DNA from: Rikenellaceae bacterium UBA1749
GTDB taxonomy: Bacteria; Bacteroidota; Bacteroidia; Bacteroidales; Rikenellaceae
Direction: 5' to 3'
NCBI GenBank assembly: GCA_002315675.1
Contig: DCHP01000096.1
Span: 1-11,579 of the forward strand
Length of the DNA: 11,579 nt
Part shown: one piece after another, positions 1-7,288 of the stretch
How the letters are laid out: every line of letters starts with the position of its first letter
Position numbering within the stretch: position 1 is the stretch's first letter
The notes under the pieces: model-generated
The model's database searches: none
Seen by the model: the letters and a program-made list of their open reading frames with translations, nothing else
Told to the model about the DNA's origin: nothing
Translations under genes and position numbers: made by a program

Positions 1-151
1 ACTTTATACAAGTGTCAAACTTCGGGTTCTTAATATGACAGTAGATAATGACCGGGTGCAGAGTGGATCAAGGCAATCTGATGAATTGAGCAGGCAGTAT
101 GCGGAACGTGAAGACTCTCTAATAGAAGAAGTGAAAGATAAATTAGAGTAA
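1..151 (+). CDS. C-terminal end of an unidentified protein (5' end outside window)
   Basis: An open frame enters from the left edge and gives 49 codons before TAA at 149-151. The fragment reads LYTSVKLRVLNMTVDNDRV and then a strongly charged tail that ends in EEVKDKLE. A beta-rich stretch followed by a charged tail would fit the end of a CorC/HlyC transporter-associated domain, found in CNNM/CBS 'hemolysin' proteins that I recall lying near PpiD in Bacteroidetes. This is a weak inference from a short piece, and no diagnostic motif is visible. The stop codon lies inside the left arm of the 148-252 inverted repeat. If that segment is an insertion, the original protein would have ended two residues later (Tyr-Lys-stop). 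Confidence 0.6.
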   Translation, partial: LYTSVKLRVLNMTVDNDRVQSGSRQSDELSRQYAEREDSLIEEVKDKLE

Positions 152-252
152 CTATTCAGTCGCTATGTCCAATATCAACAATAGACCTCTTTCTGGAATG
201 TTTGCTTGATACATTGATGGTTGTTTTTTTACCTAGGGGGCTGAATAGTTAC
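148..252. repeat. 105-bp segment bounded by a perfect 12-bp inverted repeat (MITE-like)
   Basis: GTAACTATTCAG at 148-159 is the exact reverse complement of CTGAATAGTTAC at 241-252. The interior holds no ORF. It contains a T-run and a G-run (about 224-241) that stand out from the surroundings. Counted inside TA dinucleotides at 149-150 and 250-251, the core is 99 bp with 9-bp termini (ACTATTCAG). This is the organisation expected of a non-autonomous element with a TA target duplication. A very long-looped transcription structure is the alternative. No transposase is present. Confidence 0.5.
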
Positions 253-293
253 AAATAGATTAAAATTATGTCATGGAGTTAGATATAATTTAT

Positions 294-301
294 TATCTTT
301 G
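294..301 (+). promoter_or_regulatory. Bacteroidetes -7 box TATCTTTG, promoter for the PpiD-like gene
   Basis: TATCTTTG matches the Bacteroidetes -7 consensus TAnnTTTG exactly and lies 46 bp before the ATG at 348. No convincing -33 TTTG is seen about 20 bp upstream. The expected leader is about 40 nt, A-rich and without a Shine-Dalgarno sequence, as is usual in this phylum. Confidence 0.7.
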
Positions 302-347
302 TCCCTTACAAATAAAGTGAACAGAAAATTTATAAAGTATTAATAAT

Positions 348-2408
348 ATGTTAACTCTACAAACATTACGTGACAAGGGCGGAGTGGTGCTGGCAATTTT
401 GATTGGTATAGCTCTGCTTGCTTTCTTGTTGGGTGATATGCTCTCATCGAGCAGTCTGCTATTTGGCTCCGCTAATAAAGTCGGAAAAGTTGAAGGATCA
501 AGTATTAATGCACAGGACTATTCTTACAAGTTGGACTTTTATTCCAAAGTCAACGAACAACTTATTGGTTCTACTCCTGATTTGAATGATAGGAGTGCAT
601 CACAGGCATGGCAAAGTTTCTTGCGTGAAAACATTTTCACACCTCAATTTGAAGCTTTGGGTCTTAATACCTCATCTGAAGAGTCTCAGAGTCTTCTTAC
701 ACCTGAAAATCCTTCTCCTGTAATTCTACAGAATTTTTCAGATCCAGCTACCGGTGCTTTTAGTAAAGATACATACAAGCAATTTATCAATGCCGTAAAT
801 TATGATGCAACTGGCTCAATGATGAACTTATTGTCATATTTCAAGTCTGAATCAGATTTTACAGCTTCGATGATAAAACTATCTTCTGTTCTTGCTGGTG
901 GATATTTCCCAACTGATGCAGAAGTTAAAATGAATTCAGATTTGCAGTCTGCAGGTAGGAATATTAGATTCGTTTACAAGAAGACAGCATCTGTGCCTGA
1001 TAGCGTGATCTCCTATAGTGATGCTGATGTGAAGAAATTCTACGAAGAGTATAAGAACCATTTCCGTACAGAGGAGATTAAGAAACTTAATTATGTTACA
1101 TTCAACGTATATCCTTCTGATGACGACTTTGTCGCTGCTCAGAAGTATGTTGATGAAATGGCCAAGGAATTTGAAACTGCTGCAAATCCTAAGTTGTATG
1201 CAGAAGCAAACTCAGCAGACAAAGGTTTGAGTCGCTATTATTCAAAAGACCAGCTTGATACTGAAATTGCAGAATATGCTTTCTCAAACAAAGGTGGAAT
1301 TTATGGCCCAAAACTTCAGGATAGAATATACACATTGGCAAAGGTTATGAACATCAAGAATATTCCTGATTCTATGGACATAAGTCATATTGCTATCCAG
1401 CCTGAAAAGAAACAGTTAGCTGATAGTCTGATGGGTGTTCTTGCCAAGGGGGCTGATTTTGGCGACCTTGCAATGCAGTTCTCGGCTTCAGCTCAGACTG
1501 CTCAGAATGGTGGTCATATCGGAATAGTGGATCCAATAATGCTTGGGGATGAAATTTCTGAAAAAATAATAGATATTACAGCTGGAAAATGTGTAATGGT
1601 TGAATTGTCAAACGGTATACATATTTTCAAAGTGAATAAAGTAATAGGTGGTCAGCCAAAAGCAAACATTGCTATGATTTCATATGTCGTTGAGCCTAGC
1701 AAGACAACTAGAAATGCTGTTTACAATAGAGCATCAAAGTTTGCCGCCGTTGCAGCAGGTGGAAATGATAATTTCATGTCAGCAACAACTGATTCAGTCC
1801 TTGATATGCGTATTGCTACCATATCACCTGAATCTACTGGTATTGAGGGTATTGATAATTCTAGAGAGGTTGTTACCTGGGCATTTGCTCATGGTGAGGA
1901 AGAAGGTACTTCTCATGTGATGGAATTCGGTGATCAATATCTTATTGCAGCTGTTGCCTCATCTCAGACAAGGGGTATTTCTACTTTGGACGCCGTTCGT
2001 GATCAGGTTGAAAGTGCTTTGTCTCAGAAATTGAAAGCTCAGTATCTGAAAGAGCAATTTGCAACTGCTACTTCAATCGAGGATGTAGCCACTAAATTTA
2101 ACCTGGCAATTCAGAACGCTGAAGATATGAGGTTCACTTCTTTTGCCGCACCGGAAATCGGATTCAATGTAGGACTGGCAGGTGGAATATTCGGAACAAA
2201 AGTTGGTCAGATGTCAAAACCAGTTGTAACAAACGATGCTGTTATATTGCTTGAAGTTCTTTCTGAAACTCAGAATGAATCCATTGATCCAGGTCAAATC
2301 AGAGAAACCCTGAAAGCTGATGCTCAGCAAACAGTTCCTCAGACTGCTTTGTATGATGTTTACAACAAGGCGGAAATTATTGACCAAAGATATAAACTAT
2401 ACAGATAA
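348..2408 (+). CDS. ppiD: PpiD/SurA-type membrane-anchored peptidyl-prolyl cis-trans isomerase
   Basis: This 686-residue protein is a periplasmic folding helper anchored in the inner membrane. Residues 1-12 are short and cytoplasmic, 13-32 form one hydrophobic helix, and the rest is periplasmic. A SurA-like N-terminal chaperone region covers roughly 35-335. A parvulin (rotamase) domain spans about 343-432, seen in DISHIAI (344-350), FGDLAMQFSAS (371-381), NGGHIG (387-392) and GIHIFKV (423-429). Near the C terminus, GGIFGTKVGQMSKPV followed by a beta-rich stretch resembles the last part of a second, degenerate parvulin fold. Length and architecture fit the Bacteroidetes PpiD family. The ATG start sits 46 bp after a consensus -7 box, and transcription should end at the hairpin at 2424-2460. 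The PpiD name rests on architecture. The client proteins are unknown. Confidence 0.92.
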   Translation: MLTLQTLRDKGGVVLAILIGIALLAFLLGDMLSSSSLLFGSANKVGKVEGSSINAQDYSYKLDFYSKVNEQLIGSTPDLNDRSASQAWQSFLRENIFTPQFEALGLNTSSEESQSLLTPENPSPVILQNFSDPATGAFSKDTYKQFINAVNYDATGSMMNLLSYFKSESDFTASMIKLSSVLAGGYFPTDAEVKMNSDLQSAGRNIRFVYKKTASVPDSVISYSDADVKKFYEEYKNHFRTEEIKKLNYVTFNVYPSDDDFVAAQKYVDEMAKEFETAANPKLYAEANSADKGLSRYYSKDQLDTEIAEYAFSNKGGIYGPKLQDRIYTLAKVMNIKNIPDSMDISHIAIQPEKKQLADSLMGVLAKGADFGDLAMQFSASAQTAQNGGHIGIVDPIMLGDEISEKIIDITAGKCVMVELSNGIHIFKVNKVIGGQPKANIAMISYVVEPSKTTRNAVYNRASKFAAVAAGGNDNFMSATTDSVLDMRIATISPESTGIEGIDNSREVVTWAFAHGEEEGTSHVMEFGDQYLIAAVASSQTRGISTLDAVRDQVESALSQKLKAQYLKEQFATATSIEDVATKFNLAIQNAEDMRFTSFAAPEIGFNVGLAGGIFGTKVGQMSKPVVTNDAVILLEVLSETQNESIDPGQIRETLKADAQQTVPQTALYDVYNKAEIIDQRYKLYR

Positions 2409-2423
2409 ACAGTCAATCTTATT

Positions 2424-2460
2424 AAAGACGCTTGACTGTTCCGTCAAGCGTCTTTTTTTT
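2424..2460 (+). terminator. Intrinsic terminator after the PpiD-like gene
   Basis: A perfect 13-bp stem (2424-2436 with 2443-2455) closes a 6-nt loop TGTTCC and runs into an uninterrupted T tract ending at 2460. It starts 16 bp after the PpiD stop codon. The tract ends immediately before the DUF4491 start region, so this hairpin may also limit expression of that gene. Confidence 0.93.
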
Positions 2461-2473
2461 GATGAATTTATAT

Positions 2474-2797
2474 ATGACTCAAATACTACAGGATTTGCAT
2501 ATTGCCGGACTATTGATTGGGATTTCGACATTTCTGATAATAGGTATTTTCCATCCAATAGTAATCAAGGCGGAATTCTACTGGGGCGTCAAGTGCTGGT
2601 GGATTTTTCTGTTATTGGGTATCTGCGGCATTGTTGCGACAATAATTGTAGATGATATTTTCATATCATCATTGTTAGGAGTCTTTTCCTTTTCTTCTCT
2701 TTGGAGTATCCTTGAAATTTTTCAGCAGAGGGAAAGAGTTAGAAAAGGGTGGTTTCCCAGCAATCCTAAAAGACAATCAAAAACTAATAATAAATGA
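2474..2797 (+). CDS. DUF4491 family small membrane protein
   Basis: This is a 107-residue protein of unknown function that I recognise as the DUF4491 family. Diagnostic stretches are GLLIGISTFLIIGIFHPIVI (12-31), KAEFYWGVKCWWIFL (32-46) and the tail RVRKGWFPSNPKR (88-100). Three hydrophobic helices are visible at about 9-31, 42-59 and 63-82. The tail is basic and probably cytoplasmic. The frame is open from 2432, but that ATG lies inside the terminator stem. ATG 2462 directly follows the T tract. I prefer ATG 2474 because family members begin only a few residues before the first helix; 2462 would add four residues. No promoter is visible between the terminator and the gene, so expression may depend on read-through from the PpiD-like gene. 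Confidence 0.85.
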   Translation: MTQILQDLHIAGLLIGISTFLIIGIFHPIVIKAEFYWGVKCWWIFLLLGICGIVATIIVDDIFISSLLGVFSFSSLWSILEIFQQRERVRKGWFPSNPKRQSKTNNK

Positions 2798-2931
2798 GCA
2801 CACTTGAAAAAGTCCCAAAATTGAGCCCCCCCAATATGGTGGTTTGTGCCAATTGTAAAAAAACAAAATATACTTCTTCAAGTGGATCAAATAACAATAA
2901 GTTCTTTTAATTAACTACTAGACATCTAGCG

Positions 2932-5121
2932 ATGAGTAGATTAAGATTTTCCATGGTTGAAAATGCGATAGCTCGCAAAGCTCAACCGGTTGACCTACCA
3001 GACGGTCGTCCTACCGAATATTTCGGTTCTGCAGTATTCAATAAAAAAACGATGCAGAAGTATTTGCCTTCAGCAGCCTATTCTGAGTTATTGGATACAA
3101 TGAATAATCACACACAACTTACAAGGTCATTGGCGGATTCTGTTGCGTATGGCATGAAACAATGGGCCATTGATATGGGCGCAACGCATTATACCCATTG
3201 GTTTCAGCCTTTGACAGGTGGTACAGCTGAAAAACATGATGCATTCCTGGAATTTAATAGTGAAGGTCTGCCCATTGAACAATTCAGCGGGAGTCTGTTG
3301 TCTCAACAGGAAGGTGATGCATCAAGTTTCCCAAATGGAGGTACCAGAAGTACATTTGAGGCCCGTGGCTATTCAGCATGGGATCCGACTTCACCTGCCT
3401 TTGTGGTTGAAGATACATTGTGTATTCCTACAATTTTTGTAAGTTACAACGGGGATTCCCTGGATTTCAAGACTCCCCTTCTTAAGTCGATTGAGCAGGT
3501 AAGCCGTGCTGCTACAGCAGTTTGCAAATTCTTTGATCCAACCGTTAAACGTGTTAATTCTTTTTTGGGCTGGGAACAGGAATACTTCCTTGTAGATGAA
3601 GGCTTATGGGCGGCAAGACCTGATCTTGTTTTGACAGGCAGGACTTTGATGGGGCACGAAAGTTCCAAGAATCAACAGTTGGAGGATCATTATTTTGGTG
3701 CTATTCCTCAAAGAGTGGTGGCATTTATGAGGGATCTGGAGTTTGAATGCTGGAGACTTGGCATTCCTGCAAAGACACGCCATAATGAGGTTGCACCAGG
3801 CCAGTTTGAAATTGCGCCAATCTTTGAAAATGCAAATCTTGCAAATGACCACAACCTGCTATTGATGACACTCATGTCAAAAGTCGCCAGCAAACATAAT
3901 TTCAAGGTTCTACTCCATGAAAAACCTTTTAAGGGTATTAATGGTTCTGGAAAACATTGTAACTGGTCATTAGGAATAGATGGTGGTAAGAATTTATTCT
4001 CACCTGGTAAAACAGACAAGGATAATCTTAGATTTGTCTCATTTATGGCAGCAACTCTTGATGCTGTTTTTAAACATAATGCTTTATTGAAGGCAACAAT
4101 TGCCTCTGCTACAAATGCTCACAGACTTGGTGCAAATGAAGCGCCTCCTGCTATTATTTCAGTCTTCCTTGGACGTCAGATTGCAGATCTTTTCTCTGCC
4201 ATAGAGAAATCTGAAACTGAAGAAACTGTTCATGTCGAAGGTAAGAGTGGATTCAGGTTAAGTCTTCAGCATATCCCAGAATTGTTTATTGATAATACCG
4301 ATAGAAACAGGACATCTCCATTTGCTTTTACGGGTAACAGGTTTGAATTCCGTGCAGTTGGTTCTACCGCAAATTGCGCAGGAGTAATAACGGCAATCAA
4401 TACAGCTGTAGCTCAGAGTCTGGTGGAATTCAAGAATGAAGTTGATATCTTAATTTCAAACGGAGTTTCTACACCTAAGGCTGTTTATACTATTGCCAGG
4501 AAATTTATTGTAAGAAGCAAAGCTATCCATTTCGATGGAAACGGCTATTCTGATGAATGGAAAAAGGAAGCCAAGGAACGTGGCCTTGATGTTGAGTCCT
4601 CAGTGCCTTTGATTCTGGATAACTATATGTCCAAATCAACCATTGATTTGTTTGAGTCTATGGGTGTTATGAATAGAACGGAACTTCAGACAAGGGCAGA
4701 AGTATATTGGGAAACCTATACAAAGAAAATACAGATAGAAGCAAGAGTTATGGGTGATCTGGTTATGAATCACATATTACCTGTTGCATCTTCGTATCAA
4801 GCAGAACTATTGGACAAAGTATTCAAGATAAGAACAATCTTTGATCAGGATAAGGCTGCTGAAATAGGTGAACGTGATATGTCCTTAATTGAGAAGATAT
4901 CAAAACATATTGCTGCGACCAGGATGCATGTAGATAAAATGGTTGCTGCAAGAAGAGTTGCAAATATTATTGATAATGAAAGGGAAAAGGCTATCAAATA
5001 TCATGACACTGTAGCTCCTGAGATTGAGAATGCAAGAGAGTTCGTTGATAAACTTGAGCTAATAGTTGATAACGAAAGATGGACACTTCCAAAATATAGA
5101 GAATTGTTATTTTTAAGGTAA
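2932..5121 (+). CDS. glnN: Glutamine synthetase type III (GSIII)
   Basis: This cytoplasmic enzyme makes glutamine from glutamate, ammonia and ATP, the entry point for ammonia assimilation. At 729 residues it has the usual GSIII length, far above the 440-470 of types I and II. Hallmarks are GATHYTHWFQPLTGGTAEKH (83-102), FPNGGTRSTFEARGYSAWDP (133-152), WEQEYFL (214-220, metal-binding Glu), NEVAPGQFEIAPIF (285-298), NGSGKHCNWS (337-346) and NRTSPFAFTGNRFEFR (459-474). The C-terminal part after about 600 is rich in helix and charge, typical of type III. The 134-bp upstream gap lacks an exact TAnnTTTG box. The nearest candidate is TATACTTC at 2869-2876 with TTTG at 2843-2846, which is weak. A short palindrome CTAGA-CA-TCTAG ends 2 bp before the ATG. 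The M3 peptidase gene follows after 8 bp and is probably co-transcribed. Confidence 0.97.
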   Translation: MSRLRFSMVENAIARKAQPVDLPDGRPTEYFGSAVFNKKTMQKYLPSAAYSELLDTMNNHTQLTRSLADSVAYGMKQWAIDMGATHYTHWFQPLTGGTAEKHDAFLEFNSEGLPIEQFSGSLLSQQEGDASSFPNGGTRSTFEARGYSAWDPTSPAFVVEDTLCIPTIFVSYNGDSLDFKTPLLKSIEQVSRAATAVCKFFDPTVKRVNSFLGWEQEYFLVDEGLWAARPDLVLTGRTLMGHESSKNQQLEDHYFGAIPQRVVAFMRDLEFECWRLGIPAKTRHNEVAPGQFEIAPIFENANLANDHNLLLMTLMSKVASKHNFKVLLHEKPFKGINGSGKHCNWSLGIDGGKNLFSPGKTDKDNLRFVSFMAATLDAVFKHNALLKATIASATNAHRLGANEAPPAIISVFLGRQIADLFSAIEKSETEETVHVEGKSGFRLSLQHIPELFIDNTDRNRTSPFAFTGNRFEFRAVGSTANCAGVITAINTAVAQSLVEFKNEVDILISNGVSTPKAVYTIARKFIVRSKAIHFDGNGYSDEWKKEAKERGLDVESSVPLILDNYMSKSTIDLFESMGVMNRTELQTRAEVYWETYTKKIQIEARVMGDLVMNHILPVASSYQAELLDKVFKIRTIFDQDKAAEIGERDMSLIEKISKHIAATRMHVDKMVAARRVANIIDNEREKAIKYHDTVAPEIENAREFVDKLELIVDNERWTLPKYRELLFLR

Positions 5122-5129
5122 TTTTTCGA

Positions 5130-7247
5130 ATGAAAAAAATATTGTTAATGACATTAACATCAATGTTGGTTATGACGTCGTGCATAAAAGAAGAAAATCC
5201 ATTATTGGCAGAGAAATGGAACACTCCATATGAGACACCTCCTTTTTCAAAAATTAAGCCGGAGCATTTTGATGATGCTATTCCGGTACTTATTGATGAG
5301 GCTAGAGTTCAGATGGATTCCATTATTTATTCTACAGAAGCTCCGACATTCTCAAATACTGTTGAAGCGATGGAATTTGTAGGAAAACGTCTTGAAAGGG
5401 CATTAGGTGTTTTCTATAATATTACTGAAACGAATGCCAGTGACGAACTTCAAGCAATAGCTGAAAAGATTTCACCAATCCTTACGGCTTATAGCAATGA
5501 TATTTCATTAAATGAAAAATTATTTGAAAGAATAAAAGCGATAAACGATTATTATTCCGATTCATTGAGGTTGTCTGAATTGTCTGCTGAGCAGCAGATG
5601 CTTCTAAAAGTTACTTATAATGACTTTGTTAGGTCTGGTGCTTTATTGTCGGACCAGCAGAAACAGAAAAAACGTGAAATAAGTGAAAAGCTTAATTTAC
5701 TCACTTTGAAATTTGCTGAGAATTCAAGAAAATCAACAAATAAATTTTCCATTACCATAAAAGATTCTTCTGAAGTCTCTGGAATTCCGTCGTGGGGACT
5801 AGCAATGGCCAGGGAAGAGGCAAAGGCAGATTCAGTTGAAGGATGGAAATTTACATTGCAGGCTCCAAGTTATTTGTCTGTAATCGAATATGCGGATAAT
5901 CGTGACCTTAGAGAGAAGATGTGGCGTAAGTATAACACTATTGCTCTAGCAGACGAGGAATTTGACAATTCGGATATTATCAAGGAAATTACTGATCTGC
6001 GCCTTCAATTTGCAAAGCTTTTCGGATATGAAACATACGCAGACTATGTTCTGGAAGATAGAATGGCCGGTAATGTATCGCGGGTAAACAGTTTCTTGAA
6101 TGAACTTCTTGATGCATCATATAGTCAGGCTAAAAGTGAAGTCCGTAAAATTGAAGAGTTTTCCAATTCCAAAGGGTTCTGGGATTATATGCAACCATGG
6201 GATTTCAATTACTGGTCTGAAAAATATCGTCAGGAGAACTATGATTTGAATGATGATATGACCCGTCCGTATTTCCGCATTGAAAATGTGGAAAAAGCAT
6301 TATTCCTCCTGGCTGAAAAATTATATGGACTTCAATTCAAAGTTAACAACGACATTGAAACATACGACAAAGATGCCAAGGCCTATGAAGTTATGGATGC
6401 AGATGGGAACTTCCTGTCTGTACTGTATCTTGATTATTTCCCTCGTCCATCTAAAAGAAGTGGTGCCTGGATGAATACATTCCGTGATGCTTATGTTGAC
6501 AGGGATGGAAAGGAAGTCCGACCAATTGTAACATTAGTCTGCAACTTTACTAAGCCGACAGAAGATGAACCATCTCTACTAAGTTTTGATGAATTCCAGA
6601 CAATACTTCATGAATTCGGGCATGGACTTCATGGTATGCTGGCAAAAGGAAAATATGCAAGTCTGACGGGGACCAATGTTCATCGTGATTTTGTTGAACT
6701 TCCATCTCAGCTAATGGAAAACTGGGCTTATCAGAAGGAATACCTGGATTTATGGGCTGTTCACTATAAAACCGGTGAAGTTATTCCAGGTGAGCTCGTG
6801 GATAAGATAATAGCATCAAAGAATTTCAATTCTGCATTTGCAAATGTTCGTCAGCTGATGTTTGCCATGCTGGATATGTCATATCATACCTTGAAGGAGA
6901 CTCCAATCAATGAGAATATTGTTGATTTTGAAACAAAGGCAGTTGAAAGAACACAGGTTCTGCCATATATTCCAGGAACAGGAAGATCGACATCGTTTAC
7001 TCATATATTCTCAGGTGGATATGCTGCGGGCTATTATAGTTATAAATGGTCCGAGATGCTGGAGGCAGATGCCTTTGAAGTATTCAAGCAAAACGGGATA
7101 TTCGATGAGGTTACAGCTAAGCGTTTTAGACATTTGCTAGAATCCGGACGTTCTGTAGACGCAATGAATCTATTTGTTGAATTTGTGGGGCATGAGCCTA
7201 CAATTGAGCCATTACTTGAAAAATTAGGCATTAATGGTAATAAATAA
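5130..7247 (+). CDS. M3 family zinc metallopeptidase lipoprotein (Dcp/oligopeptidase A-like)
   Basis: This 705-residue thimet-family peptidase probably trims short peptides outside the cytoplasm. The zinc site is HEFGH at 494-498 (His494, catalytic Glu495, His498). The third ligand is Glu523 in FVELPSQ. The C-terminal GGYAAGYYSYKW region supplies the conserved substrate-binding tyrosines. The N terminus reads MKKILLMTLTSMLVMTSC, a lipoprotein signal with Cys18 as the lipidated residue, followed by IKEEN. That KEE resembles the K-(D/E)2 lipoprotein export signal described in Capnocytophaga, so surface exposure is possible. Length fits the Dcp/OpdA group. I cannot separate dipeptidyl carboxypeptidase from oligopeptidase by eye. 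The gene starts 8 bp after glnN, without a promoter of its own that I can see, so it probably shares the glnN transcript. Confidence 0.94.
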   Translation: MKKILLMTLTSMLVMTSCIKEENPLLAEKWNTPYETPPFSKIKPEHFDDAIPVLIDEARVQMDSIIYSTEAPTFSNTVEAMEFVGKRLERALGVFYNITETNASDELQAIAEKISPILTAYSNDISLNEKLFERIKAINDYYSDSLRLSELSAEQQMLLKVTYNDFVRSGALLSDQQKQKKREISEKLNLLTLKFAENSRKSTNKFSITIKDSSEVSGIPSWGLAMAREEAKADSVEGWKFTLQAPSYLSVIEYADNRDLREKMWRKYNTIALADEEFDNSDIIKEITDLRLQFAKLFGYETYADYVLEDRMAGNVSRVNSFLNELLDASYSQAKSEVRKIEEFSNSKGFWDYMQPWDFNYWSEKYRQENYDLNDDMTRPYFRIENVEKALFLLAEKLYGLQFKVNNDIETYDKDAKAYEVMDADGNFLSVLYLDYFPRPSKRSGAWMNTFRDAYVDRDGKEVRPIVTLVCNFTKPTEDEPSLLSFDEFQTILHEFGHGLHGMLAKGKYASLTGTNVHRDFVELPSQLMENWAYQKEYLDLWAVHYKTGEVIPGELVDKIIASKNFNSAFANVRQLMFAMLDMSYHTLKETPINENIVDFETKAVERTQVLPYIPGTGRSTSFTHIFSGGYAAGYYSYKWSEMLEADAFEVFKQNGIFDEVTAKRFRHLLESGRSVDAMNLFVEFVGHEPTIEPLLEKLGINGNK

Positions 7248-7258
7248 TTTTTATTGGT

Positions 7259-7266
7259 TACCTTTG
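7259..7266 (+). promoter_or_regulatory. Bacteroidetes -7 box TACCTTTG before the FKBP-like lipoprotein gene
   Basis: TACCTTTG is an exact TAnnTTTG match, placed 12 bp after the M3 peptidase stop. No -33 TTTG is seen at the usual distance. Transcription would start near 7271-7273. This leaves a leader of about 16-18 nt for ATG 7289 but almost none for ATG 7274, which helps choose the start. Confidence 0.6.
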
Positions 7267-7288
7267 AAAAATTATGTATTCGAGAAAT

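Noticed and set aside
176..184. CAACAATAG shared by the two suspected insertions (also at 9153-9161)
   Set aside because: A single 9-base match in AT-rich DNA can occur by chance. The ends and the rest of the two segments do not align, so they are not shown to be one family.
2432..2473. N-terminal extension of the DUF4491 protein from ATG 2432
   Set aside because: That ATG is inside the left arm of a perfect terminator stem, and the added residues do not fit the family N terminus.
2320..2655. Open frame overlapping the 3' end of the PpiD-like gene and the DUF4491 gene
   Set aside because: It runs through the terminator hairpin in another frame, and its translation shows no family resemblance. 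The DUF4491 frame has clear conserved motifs.
3444..4019. Several antisense open frames within glnN (3444-3668, 3604-3852, 3708-4019)
   Set aside because: They lie wholly opposite a strongly conserved coding region and have no recognisable domains or promoters, so they are shadows of glnN codon use.
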